From assembly GCA_013813765.1 (NCBI GenBank), contig JACCRC010000016.1:1-33692 (forward strand): a stretch of 33,692 nucleotides of DNA, in the 5' to 3' direction. The notes below the pieces were generated by a model, which did not search any database, had not been told where the DNA came from, and saw only the letters and a program-made list of their open reading frames with translations. Position 1 is the stretch's first letter. Each line of letters starts with the position of its first letter. A program made the position numbers and the translations under genes. This stretch comes from Deltaproteobacteria bacterium (lineage in GTDB: Bacteria; Myxococcota_A; Polyangia; Haliangiales; Haliangiaceae). Shown in pieces: positions 1 to 7,816 of this stretch.

Positions 1-2
1 CG

Positions 3-2609
3 GGTTCGGGCATCGCGCCGAAGACGACGCCGACACCGGAGCCCGAGCACAAGGAGCCCGAGGCGCCGCGCGGCGCGGCGCCGAAGTGGTCGCTCGATCT
101 GGACCCGGATGGGCCGCTGCCGCTCGAGGGCCAGGTCCTCGGTCCCGACGGCAAGGGCGTCGGTGGCGCGAAGGTCTGGCTCGGCTCGGTGCCGCCGCGC
201 TCGACCACCTCGGAGGAGGACGGCACGTTCGGCTTCGACAAGCTGGTTGGCCGCACGTACACGCTCTCGGCATCATCGGGGAAGTTGATCGGCTCGACGA
301 CCTACAAGCTCGTCGACAAGGGCGACCCCGTCGTGATCCGGCTGACCGAGGGCGCCTCCGTCACCGTCACCGTCAATGACGAGAGCGCGAAGCCGATCGC
401 CGGTGCCGACGTGAAGTCTGGAGCGGAGACGACCGCGAAGACCGACGCGGAGGGCAAGGCGACGATCGCACCCGTCGACCCGGGCTGGGTGATGGTGCAG
501 GCAGAAGCCGCCGGCTACGCGCCCACCAGCGCACTGACGATGATCGGCTCGTCGGGCGCGACGGGGCAGGTCTCGATCACCTTGCGCAAGGGCTACGCGG
601 TCTCGGGAAAGGTCGTCGACGAATCCGGCAAGCCGATCGCGAAGGCGAAGGTCGATGCATCGAGCGGCATGTGGGATTTCGGCAAGGGCGACGCCGACGA
701 CGTCACCACCGACGACAAGGGCCAGTTCACGATCGCCGCGCTCGCGCCCGGCAGTCACACGCTGACCGCGGTCGACGGCGAGCACGCCCCCGCGCGGTCC
801 ACGCCGATCACCGTGAAGGATCGTGCCGTCACCGGCGTCGTGATCACGATGAAGGCGGGCGGTCGTGTCGGCGGCAAGGTCGTCGACAAGGATCGCAAGC
901 CGGTCCCGTTCGCGACGGTGCGCATCACGGGCAAGGGCCCGAACGCGTGGATGGCATCCCCGCGGCAGGCAACGACCGACAAGGCGGGCGCGTTCGAGCT
1001 GCGTGGGCTCGCGCGCGTCAGCCAGCAGGCGCGCGCCGAGTCCGACACCGCGGCGAGCAAGATCGCGGATGTCGATCTCGCGGCGAAGGCAGAGGTCACG
1101 AACCTCGAGCTCGTCCTCGATGTCTCCGGCTCGATCGCCGGCATCGTCGTCGACGAGAAGGGCCAGCCGGTTCCGGAGGTCACGGTTAACGCGTTCCCCG
1201 ACATCCTCGGTGGCGCGTCCACCGAGGGCCTCGCGCTCGCCGGCATGTCATCCGCCACCACCGACGGCGGCGGCAACTTCCGGATCCACGGCCTCCCCGA
1301 CGGTGGCTACCGGTTGTGGGCCGCGCGCGCGAGCGCCGGGCAAGAGTGGGGTCAGCAGGGCACGAGTGCGAAGACGGGAGACACGAACGTGAAGATCACG
1401 CTCGCTGCACCCGGCGGGCTCAAGGGCACGATCGCGATCGACGGTGCGACGGAGCCACCCTCGATGGCAAACGTCTCCGTCGGCTCGCAGCCGTCGACGC
1501 CCGCGCAGAAGGGCGTGTTCGAGATCAAGGACGTCACGCCCGGCACCTACGACGTCACGTTCCGCGGACCCGAGTTCGCAGAATTCGTGAAGCGCGACGT
1601 GAAGATCGAGCCGGGCAAGACCACCGACCTCGGCAAGGTCACCGTGTTCCGCGGGCGCAAGCTCGTCGGGAAGGTGGTCGACAAGGCCGGTAACGCGGTC
1701 GCCGGCGCGAAGATCAAGGTCGGCGAGATGCTGTTCTCCGCCGAGGGGAACGAGGACCAGATGGAGCAGTTCGAGGAGATGGGCGGCATCCGGTCCGCGG
1801 TCTCCGATCAGGCAGGCGAGTTCGCGATCATCGGCATTCCGAAAAAGGCCACGGCCGCAATGGCCATCCACGGCGACTCGGGTCGCTCGCTCGCGGTGCC
1901 CGTGCCCGAGGGCTCCGACGATCCGCCGCGCCTGACGCTCACGCTGCGCGGCTACGGATCGATCTCCGGCAAGGTCACGTCGCAGGGCAAGCCGGTCGCG
2001 AAGGTGACGATCTCCGTCTCGTCCAAGGGCGGCGGCGCCGCGGCGCAGTTCGGTCAGAGCGACGACGAGGGCAACTACACACTCGCGAAGGTCCCCGAGG
2101 GTCCGCTCGTCGTGCAGGCGATGCAGCAGCAGATGATGTCGATGAAGTCCGCGACCGTGAATGTCACCGTCACCGCGGGCAAGGAGTCGAAGGCCAACAT
2201 CGACATCCCCGTCGGCACGCTCACGCTGAACGTCACCGTGAAGCCGCTGCCGAACAACCAGGTGGATGCGGCGCAGGTGTTCGTGATCTCCGGCAACGTC
2301 GCGTGGGCGAACGGCAAGCAGCTCACCGACGGCATCTTCCAGGGCGGCATGCAGGGCATGAAGTTCTGGCTGGGTGGCTCGATGCCGCAGCCGAAGTTCG
2401 AGGAGCTCACCGCAGGTGACTACTCGGTCTGCACGATTCCGATCACCGGGTCGATGAACGATGAGACGTTCATGCAGCGGATCCAGGAGAACATGCAGAC
2501 GCTGAAGGTTTACTGCAAAACGATGAAGCTCCTCCCGTCGCCAAAGGAGCAGAACATCACCTCCGAGGTTCCCGCGATGACTCCGTTCCCGGCGCCGGCG
2601 AGCAACTGA
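3..2609 (+). CDS. Carboxypeptidase-regulatory-like repeat protein (5' end outside window)
   Basis: The reading frame is open from the first bases, so the true start lies upstream and 868 residues are visible. The protein is a string of roughly eight beta-sandwich repeats of the carboxypeptidase regulatory-like type. Each opens with a pattern like GKVVDESGKPIAKAKV and closes with TTDDKGQFTIAALAPGSHTL. Clear units begin near bases 600, 864, 1125, 1662 and 1959. A small N-terminal linker is rich in Pro and Glu, and no transmembrane segment is visible. Families with this fold are usually surface or periplasmic structural or adhesive proteins, and no catalytic domain is seen in the visible part. 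The last 130 residues depart from the repeat and carry two Cys, near bases 2430 and 2514. Function beyond a structural role is inference. Confidence 0.85.
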   Translation, partial: GSGIAPKTTPTPEPEHKEPEAPRGAAPKWSLDLDPDGPLPLEGQVLGPDGKGVGGAKVWLGSVPPRSTTSEEDGTFGFDKLVGRTYTLSASSGKLIGSTTYKLVDKGDPVVIRLTEGASVTVTVNDESAKPIAGADVKSGAETTAKTDAEGKATIAPVDPGWVMVQAEAAGYAPTSALTMIGSSGATGQVSITLRKGYAVSGKVVDESGKPIAKAKVDASSGMWDFGKGDADDVTTDDKGQFTIAALAPGSHTLTAVDGEHAPARSTPITVKDRAVTGVVITMKAGGRVGGKVVDKDRKPVPFATVRITGKGPNAWMASPRQATTDKAGAFELRGLARVSQQARAESDTAASKIADVDLAAKAEVTNLELVLDVSGSIAGIVVDEKGQPVPEVTVNAFPDILGGASTEGLALAGMSSATTDGGGNFRIHGLPDGGYRLWAARASAGQEWGQQGTSAKTGDTNVKITLAAPGGLKGTIAIDGATEPPSMANVSVGSQPSTPAQKGVFEIKDVTPGTYDVTFRGPEFAEFVKRDVKIEPGKTTDLGKVTVFRGRKLVGKVVDKAGNAVAGAKIKVGEMLFSAEGNEDQMEQFEEMGGIRSAVSDQAGEFAIIGIPKKATAAMAIHGDSGRSLAVPVPEGSDDPPRLTLTLRGYGSISGKVTSQGKPVAKVTISVSSKGGGAAAQFGQSDDEGNYTLAKVPEGPLVVQAMQQQMMSMKSATVNVTVTAGKESKANIDIPVGTLTLNVTVKPLPNNQVDAAQVFVISGNVAWANGKQLTDGIFQGGMQGMKFWLGGSMPQPKFEELTAGDYSVCTIPITGSMNDETFMQRIQENMQTLKVYCKTMKLLPSPKEQNITSEVPAMTPFPAPASN

Positions 2610-2713
2610 GAGATCTGCCGAGCGCGCCGACGCTCGCTCGCACTCCGAAGCGCTCCCGGCTGTTGAGGCCACGATCGAGTGCCTACATTGAAAGCATCAG
2701 ATGGAGGATTCCG

Positions 2714-2953
2714 ATGCTCAAGGCACAACCCAAGAAGGTCCTGATCACGCGGACCGGTAGCAGCAATCACGAGCGTCTGAATCACGCGCCCGGCCTCGTC
2801 ATGTTCATTCCGAGTGTCGGCGAGTCGATGCGGATGTTCCTCGAGAGTGGAAAGCTCGTGCAGACGAGCCCGGTCACGCGCGTGAAGAGCGAGGGCGACG
2901 AGATCGTCGTCGAGACGCGGAACTCGAAGTACCTGCTCGAGCTCGCGGCGTAA
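2714..2953 (+). CDS. Small conserved-looking protein of unknown function
   Basis: A 79-residue protein beginning MLKAQPKKVLITRTG. I chose the ATG at 2714 because GGAGG at 2703-2707 is a good ribosome binding site. An upstream in-frame start at 2663 would lengthen the product with residues that look non-coding. It has no signal peptide, membrane segment or Cys. The composition suggests a compact beta-rich fold (VLITRTG, GLVMFIP, TRVKSEGDEIVVETRNSKYLLEL) around a short Met-rich helix. It sits alone between the repeat protein and two minus-strand lipoprotein genes, three bases from the stop of the nearer one. I do not recognise the family. Confidence 0.7.
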   Translation: MLKAQPKKVLITRTGSSNHERLNHAPGLVMFIPSVGESMRMFLESGKLVQTSPVTRVKSEGDEIVVETRNSKYLLELAA

Positions 2954-2956
2954 CGG

Positions 2957-3214
2957 CTACTTCTTCGGCGTACAAGCCGCCATGCCGGCGACGTCCTTGG
3001 CCGTCGCGAGGCAGCGGCGCTGGTCGGCCGACATGTTGCGTTTCACGCACTGGTCGACCATCTGCTTGCGATTGTTGCCGGCGTCCATGCCGTCATGCCC
3101 GGGAGGCATCGCGGACTTCGTGATCACCAGCATGTTGTCGACGACCTTGTCGCACGACGGGCCGTCGTCCTTCGAACCGCATCCGATCAACGCGACGAAC
3201 AGCAGGAAGCGCAT
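2957..3214 (-). CDS. Small Cys-rich lipoprotein
   Basis: An 85-residue predicted lipoprotein: MRFLLFVALIGCGS gives a short signal peptide with lipobox L-I-G-C. The mature part is helical and has four further Cys, in the pattern C-x30ish-C-x11-C-x12-C, likely two disulfides. I chose the ATG at 3214 rather than an in-frame one at 3250 because the signal peptide starts there. TAAGCT lies seven bases upstream of it. It is the second gene after the lipoprotein at 3225-3926, with a gap of 10 bases, so co-transcription is likely. The family is not recognised. Confidence 0.75.
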   Translation of the reverse strand: MRFLLFVALIGCGSKDDGPSCDKVVDNMLVITKSAMPPGHDGMDAGNNRKQMVDQCVKRNMSADQRRCLATAKDVAGMAACTPKK

Positions 3215-3224
3215 GGTGTCGAGC

Positions 3225-3926
3225 TTACGGCTTCGGGCAGACGTACGCATCGATGAAGATCGGGTACTGCTTTCCGCCGGGGCAGGTCACGTTGTACTGG
3301 TCGATGATCGACCCGCAACGGCCACCGGGGCCGACGTTGCCGGCGCGAACCATCTCCGCCTGGGCGACCGGCTTCGAGCCGTCATCGCACGACAGCGACT
3401 CCAGCCAGCGGTTCTCCTCGTTGATGCCGCACATCTCGACCGGCGCTTCCTTCGAGGACTTCACCTGGGAGAACTTGGTGGCAGCCGCCCCGTTGCGCTT
3501 GTCCCACTCGGCCCTCGGGAGGCCGACCGGCGACATCGACGACTTGTCGTTACACGCGCGGAGGTCCTGTTGCTGCGGAGCCTGGGCGGCGGCCATGATG
3601 CAGTTCGTGACCTCTTCGCACGAGGTCTGAACGACGCATTCCGTGAAGATCTTGAGCATCGGATCGTCGGCCGCGGCCGCGAGCTCCTTCATGCAGCCGG
3701 CCTCGTCGAAGTCCGCATTCGCGAACATCCCGCACTTCTGCGCTTTGAGCTCGATGATGCGCTTGCAGACCTGCTCCGGGGTCGCCGGGGCAATGGCTGC
3801 GACCGTCGGCGGTGCCGTGGTGGCAGAGCCGGCAGCGGAACCGTCGGTCGGAGTCGGAGGCGTGGGTTGCGGCTTCGAGCTGCCGCAACCAAACGCGAGG
3901 ACGATCAGAGCCAGGCCGGCGCGCAT
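3225..3926 (-). CDS. Cys-rich lipoprotein
   Basis: A 233-residue predicted lipoprotein: MRAGLALIVLAFGCGSS carries lipobox A-F-G-C. A Pro/Thr/Ala linker follows (about residues 19-50), then two Cys-rich parts. The first is helical (CKRIIELKAQKCGMF to VTNCIMAAAQ). The second has conserved-looking CGINEENRW, CDDGS, GGRCGSI, VTCPGG and a final CPKP. The many paired Cys suggest disulfides in the periplasm or at the surface. TACGGT lies exactly six bases upstream of the ATG with no ribosome binding site, consistent with leaderless translation. It is divergent from the acetyltransferase at 3958. The family is unknown to me. Confidence 0.8.
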   Translation of the reverse strand: MRAGLALIVLAFGCGSSKPQPTPPTPTDGSAAGSATTAPPTVAAIAPATPEQVCKRIIELKAQKCGMFANADFDEAGCMKELAAAADDPMLKIFTECVVQTSCEEVTNCIMAAAQAPQQQDLRACNDKSSMSPVGLPRAEWDKRNGAAATKFSQVKSSKEAPVEMCGINEENRWLESLSCDDGSKPVAQAEMVRAGNVGPGGRCGSIIDQYNVTCPGGKQYPIFIDAYVCPKP

Positions 3927-3932
3927 TCGCGG

Positions 3933-3938
3933 ACCGTA
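3933..3938 (-). promoter_or_regulatory. Candidate -10 element of leaderless lipoprotein gene
   Basis: TACGGT on the minus strand lies six bases before the ATG at 3926, placing transcription start at or next to the start codon. No convincing -35 is seen. It is one of eleven such TANNNT sites in the window. Confidence 0.45.
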
Positions 3939-3946
3939 TCACGCGT

Positions 3947-3952
3947 TATGGT
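3947..3952 (+). promoter_or_regulatory. Candidate -10 element of the GNAT gene
   Basis: TATGGT lies five bases before the ATG at 3958, with no ribosome binding site between. It faces the minus-strand -10 at 3933-3938 only eight bases away, so the two promoters overlap back to back. Confidence 0.4.
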
Positions 3953-3957
3953 GACGC

Positions 3958-4473
3958 ATGGCGATCCGGTCCGCCCGAGACGACGACTTCGACGCGATCA
4001 CGGCGATCACGAATCACTACATCACGACGAGCTCGGTGCACTTCGCGTACGAGCCGCTCTCCGTCGACGAGCTGCGCGGCATGTGGCACGGTTATCGGAA
4101 GAAGTTTCCGTGGCTCGTCACCGAGGTCGACGACCGCGTGCTCGGCTACGCGAAGGCGGGCACGTGGCGAGAGCGCAAGGCGTATGACTGGACCGTCGAG
4201 ACCGGCATCTACATCGCGAGCGAAGCGCGAGGGCAGGGCCTCGGCAAGCCGCTGTATGTCGCGCTGCTCGACGAGCTGACTACGCGCGGTTTTCACTCGG
4301 TCGTCGCGGGCATCACGCTTCCGAACGATCCGAGCATCGCGCTGCACGAGAGGCTCGGCTTCACCGCGTGCGGCATCGTGCAGGAGGCGGGCTGGAAGGC
4401 CGGCGGGTGGCACGCCGTCGGGTTCTGGCAGAAGCTGCTCCGAGCAGCCGGGTCCGCACCGTCGCGGACTTGA
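3958..4473 (+). CDS. GNAT acetyltransferase, phosphinothricin acetyltransferase-like
   Basis: A 171-residue GNAT-fold N-acetyltransferase. The opening IRSARDDDFDAITAITNHY, followed by F-Y and E-P-L positions, matches the phosphinothricin/methionine-sulfone acetyltransferase subgroup. The acetyl-CoA binding motif A is at residues 90-100 (ARGQGLGKPLY). Downstream N-D-P-S and HERLGF (about 122-134) match the usual GNAT tail. The likely reaction is acetyl transfer from acetyl-CoA to an amino group on a small molecule. The real substrate cannot be told from sequence. The ATG at 3958 is the only sensible start. Its stop (4471-4473) directly abuts the stop of speA on the other strand. Confidence 0.85.
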   Translation: MAIRSARDDDFDAITAITNHYITTSSVHFAYEPLSVDELRGMWHGYRKKFPWLVTEVDDRVLGYAKAGTWRERKAYDWTVETGIYIASEARGQGLGKPLYVALLDELTTRGFHSVVAGITLPNDPSIALHERLGFTACGIVQEAGWKAGGWHAVGFWQKLLRAAGSAPSRT

Positions 4474-6411
4474 TCACTCGCGGTCGAGGTACGTGTAGCC
4501 GATCATGCCCTGGCGGAACCGATTGATGAGGGTCCGCGACTCCTCGATCGTCATCAGCTTCTTGCGCAGCGCGTTCTCGACGTTCGCGCGCAGGCGGCCG
4601 AGCAGATCGGACGGCGAGTAGTCGACGAACGCGAGCACCTCGCTGACCGTGTCGCCGGCGACGACTTCCTTCACGTCGTAATCGCCCTCCTCGGAGAGCT
4701 GCACGTGGACCGTGTTCGTATCGCCGAACAGGTTGTGGAGGTCGCCGAGGATCTCCTGGTACGCACCGACGAGAAAGATGCCGAGGTAGTAGTCCTGGCC
4801 ATCGGCCTTCGGGTGCAGCTCGAGCACGTGCTTCACGTCGCGCATGTCGATGAACGAATCGATCTTGCCGTCGGAGTCACACGTGATGTCGGCGAGCGTC
4901 GCGCGGTGCGTGGGCTCCTCGTTGAGCCGGTGGATCGGGCAGATCGGAAACAGCTGGTCGACGGCCCATGCATCGGGCACTGACTGGAACATCGAGAAGT
5001 TGCAGAAGTAGGTGTCGGACAGCGCCTTCTCGAGACCCTCGAGCTCCTCGGGCATGTGCGTCATGCCGCGCGAGAGGTTCAGCACCTTCTCGCACGTGCT
5101 CCAGAACAGGTTCTCGCAGAGCACGCGGTTATCGAGCGAGAGGTGCCCCAGGTTGAACAGCTGGAGGACCTGATCCTTGTACTCGACGGCGTCGTGATAG
5201 CTCTCGAGGAGGTTCTTCGCGGAGACGCCTTGATGGGTCTCCCACATGTTGTTCACGAGCGGCGGCACCGGCTTCACGAGCGCCGTCGGGGCTTTCGGCG
5301 AGAACTCGGTCACGCCGAGCACGTTGACGACGAGCACCGAGTGGTGCGCGGCGATCGCGCGGCCGGACTCGCTGACGATGTTCGGGTGCGGGACCTGATC
5401 CGCGTCGCAGATCTCCTTGATCGCGAACACGACGTCGTTCGCGTACTCCTGCACCGTGTAGTTCATCGACGAGGAGAAGTTCGTCTGCGAGCCGTCGTAG
5501 TCGACGCCGAGACCGCCGCCGACGTCGAGGAACGACAGGCCCTTCGCGCCCATCTTGTACAGCTCGACGAACAGCCGGCCGGCCTCGCGCAGCGCGTTCT
5601 TCACGCTCTTGATCGCGCTGATCTGCGAGCCGAGGTGGAAGTGGAGGAGCTTGACCGTCTCGATCTCGCCCCACGCCTTGAGCTTGCTGACGGCCTCGAC
5701 CATCTCGGCGGCCGACAGGCCGAACTTCGAGAAGTCACCGCCCGACTGCTCCCAGCGGCCGGCGCCGCGGGAGGATAGGCGCGCGCGGATGCCGAGTGCC
5801 GCCTTGATCTTCACGCGCTCGCTGACGCGATGGATGTTGTCGATCTCGGTCGGCTTCTCGACGACGAGGATGACGTTCTTGCCCATCTTCGACGCGAGCA
5901 GCGCGGTCTCGATGTACTCCTCGTCCTTGTAGCCGTTGCAGATGATGAGCGACTCGTCATCCTGGTGGATCGCCATGATCGCCAGGAGCTCGGGCTTGCT
6001 GCCGGCCTCGAGGCCGTAGTGGAACGGCCGGCCGAACTCGATGATCTCCTCGACGACCGTGCGGTTCTGGTTGACCTTGATCGGGTAGACGCCGCGGTAC
6101 TGACCGCCGTAGCCGTACTCGCGGATCGCGCCGGTGAATGCGCTGCACAGCAACTCGATGCGTGCGCGGAGGATGTCGGAGAAGCGCAGCAGGATCGGCA
6201 GCTGGATGCCGCGGCCGGTGAGCTCGTCGATGAGCTCCTTCATGTCGATCGCGCCGTTGCCCTCGCCGCGCGGCTGGACGATCAGGTTCCCCTCGTCGTT
6301 CACCGCGAAGTACCCGCATCCCCAGCGAGGGATGTTGTACGTGTCGTTCGCGTCGGCGGCGGTCCACCGGCGGAGCGGATCGGTCGAGGTCAGTCCCTTC
6401 GCGCGGGCCAT
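4474..6411 (-). CDS. speA: Biosynthetic arginine decarboxylase
   Basis: A 645-residue PLP enzyme, the usual size of the SpeA family, converting arginine to agmatine and CO2 for polyamine synthesis. The PLP lysine is K112 in YPIKVNQN. The glycine-rich DVGGGLGVDYDG region, ENLFWSTCEKVLNL (containing the Cys expected near the active site) and DITCDSDGKIDSF all match the family. The start at 6411 follows a 57-base gap downstream of the kinase gene on the same strand. An inverted repeat lies in that gap. No agmatinase or agmatine deiminase gene is next to it, so the rest of the polyamine pathway must lie elsewhere. Confidence 0.96.
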   Translation of the reverse strand: MARAKGLTSTDPLRRWTAADANDTYNIPRWGCGYFAVNDEGNLIVQPRGEGNGAIDMKELIDELTGRGIQLPILLRFSDILRARIELLCSAFTGAIREYGYGGQYRGVYPIKVNQNRTVVEEIIEFGRPFHYGLEAGSKPELLAIMAIHQDDESLIICNGYKDEEYIETALLASKMGKNVILVVEKPTEIDNIHRVSERVKIKAALGIRARLSSRGAGRWEQSGGDFSKFGLSAAEMVEAVSKLKAWGEIETVKLLHFHLGSQISAIKSVKNALREAGRLFVELYKMGAKGLSFLDVGGGLGVDYDGSQTNFSSSMNYTVQEYANDVVFAIKEICDADQVPHPNIVSESGRAIAAHHSVLVVNVLGVTEFSPKAPTALVKPVPPLVNNMWETHQGVSAKNLLESYHDAVEYKDQVLQLFNLGHLSLDNRVLCENLFWSTCEKVLNLSRGMTHMPEELEGLEKALSDTYFCNFSMFQSVPDAWAVDQLFPICPIHRLNEEPTHRATLADITCDSDGKIDSFIDMRDVKHVLELHPKADGQDYYLGIFLVGAYQEILGDLHNLFGDTNTVHVQLSEEGDYDVKEVVAGDTVSEVLAFVDYSPSDLLGRLRANVENALRKKLMTIEESRTLINRFRQGMIGYTYLDRE

Positions 6412-6435
6412 GGTTTGATCATGGGATTACGTGCA

Positions 6436-6460
6436 TTTGCCCCCCCGCGCAATGGGCAAA
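6436..6460. repeat. Inverted repeat between kinase gene and speA
   Basis: TTTGCCC (6436-6442) and GGGCAAA (6454-6460) form a perfect 7-bp stem with an 11-base loop. It lies after the kinase stop and before the speA start, both read on the minus strand. No T-run follows, so it may be a weak terminator, an operator or a leader hairpin of speA. Confidence 0.45.
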
Positions 6461-6468
6461 CGCCCCAC

Positions 6469-7626
6469 TCACGCAGCGAGGCGGCGGCTCGACTGCCGGC
6501 GCAGGCGGCGGTGGCCACGCGTGACCGCCTCATCGACGTCGTCAGCGCGCCAGGCGGTCGGATTGTAGACGTCGCTGAGGGTGCCGCTCGGGAACCGGCG
6601 CGGGCGGCGCATGGTCGAGGTCTCCTCGGCCGTGACCGTCATCTGGACGTCGGTCTGAGGGGCGTCGGCTTCGGCCGTGCGCCACGGCTCGCGCAGGTCG
6701 CCGAACAGCTCCCGCATCACGCTCTGGATCGACTCCGTGCCGGCGGTCCAGCCGCGGCCGCCCATCACGCGGTCGATCGCCTCGATCATCGCCGCGCACG
6801 AGGGATAGCGCAGCGAGGGATCCGACGACAGCGCCGTGCGCACGACCTGCTCGAGCTCGACCGGATAGTCCGCGACCAGATCCGAGGGCGGGATGTAGTC
6901 GCCGCGCACGACGGCGAGCATGCGCTCGAAGTCGGTCTTGCCGTGGAAGCAGCGCGCGCCGGTGGTCAGCTCGTAGAGCACGATGCCGAGCGCGAACACG
7001 TCGGTCAGGTGATCGACCTTGTCGCCCATGCACTGCTCGGGAGACATGTAGCTCGCCTTGCCACGGACGATGCCGGGCGAGGTGTGCACGGTCGACATCG
7101 TCGAGCGCGCGATGCCGAAGTCGACGACCTTCACGACGCCGTCGTGACCCACCATGATGTTCGAGAGCGAGACGTCGCGGTGAACGAGCTTGAGCGGGAC
7201 GCCGTCGCGATCGCAGCGGCGGTGCGCGTGATCGAGGCCAGCGGCGGCCTGCGCGACGATCGAGAGCGACATCGCGAACGGGATCGACATGCCTGCGTGC
7301 GACGCGGCGAGCACGATCTCGCGGAGGTCGGCGCCGTGGACGTACTCCATCGCGAGGTAGTGCTGGCCACCTGCCACGTCGACGTCGAGCACCGACGCGA
7401 CGTTCTTGTGGTCGAGCAGGCGGACCACGCGGCCCTCGTCCAGGAACAGCGCGCACGACTCGCGATCGGCCTGGCGCTGGGCGGAGAGCACCTTGAGCGC
7501 GACGTGACGATCGTCGGACTTCGCCAGATAGACATCCGCCATGCCGCCCTGTGCGAGCGGCTTCACCAGCTCGTAGGTGCCGAGGCGGTGTCCGCCTGAC
7601 ATCGAGGAAGCCTCATCACTGGTCAT
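6469..7626 (-). CDS. Soluble Ser/Thr protein kinase
   Basis: A 385-residue eukaryotic-type kinase. The glycine loop is AQGGMADVYLAK (about 25-36), the ATP lysine is K45 in HVALKVL, and the DFG motif is in VVDFGIARS. The catalytic loop reads HRDVSLSN near residue 150, so the usual HRDLKPxN lysine is Ser, a variant I know from myxobacterial kinases. No transmembrane segment is seen. The C-terminal 80 residues are Arg-rich and probably disordered. I chose the ATG at 7626: AGGA stands ten bases upstream, and codons before 7632 in the longer frame are AT-ended and look non-coding. It is divergent from the HelD-like gene. The partner is unknown. Confidence 0.9.
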   Translation of the reverse strand: MTSDEASSMSGGHRLGTYELVKPLAQGGMADVYLAKSDDRHVALKVLSAQRQADRESCALFLDEGRVVRLLDHKNVASVLDVDVAGGQHYLAMEYVHGADLREIVLAASHAGMSIPFAMSLSIVAQAAAGLDHAHRRCDRDGVPLKLVHRDVSLSNIMVGHDGVVKVVDFGIARSTMSTVHTSPGIVRGKASYMSPEQCMGDKVDHLTDVFALGIVLYELTTGARCFHGKTDFERMLAVVRGDYIPPSDLVADYPVELEQVVRTALSSDPSLRYPSCAAMIEAIDRVMGGRGWTAGTESIQSVMRELFGDLREPWRTAEADAPQTDVQMTVTAEETSTMRRPRRFPSGTLSDVYNPTAWRADDVDEAVTRGHRRLRRQSSRRLAA

Positions 7627-7774
7627 CGACATCCTACGGGGGAGTACCCGGATTGGATTCCCTGCATTATTTCCCAAGAGTTCGAGGCGGTTGATGAGGG
7701 ATTCGACATTCGATTGGTGCTTATCTCCCTGAGGAGGGTCCAACCCGGAAGTCGCATCCGACCGCTCGGAAGCC

Positions 7775-7803
7775 TGGACGGTCAGCCGGCTTACATCTAG
7801 ATT
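7775..7803 (+). promoter_or_regulatory. Candidate promoter of the HelD-like gene
   Basis: TGGACG (7775-7780) and TAGATT (7798-7803) are separated by 17 bases, each matching four of six positions of the sigma70-type consensus. The ATG at 7817 follows 13 bases later, so the transcript would have a very short leader. The 190-base gap 7627-7816 must also hold the kinase promoter on the other strand, which I could not place. Confidence 0.4.
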
Positions 7804-7816
7804 CGCCCACTGCCCG

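Noticed and set aside
6436..6460. Rho-independent terminator after the kinase gene
   Set aside because: No T-run follows the stem on either strand, so I list it only as an inverted repeat.
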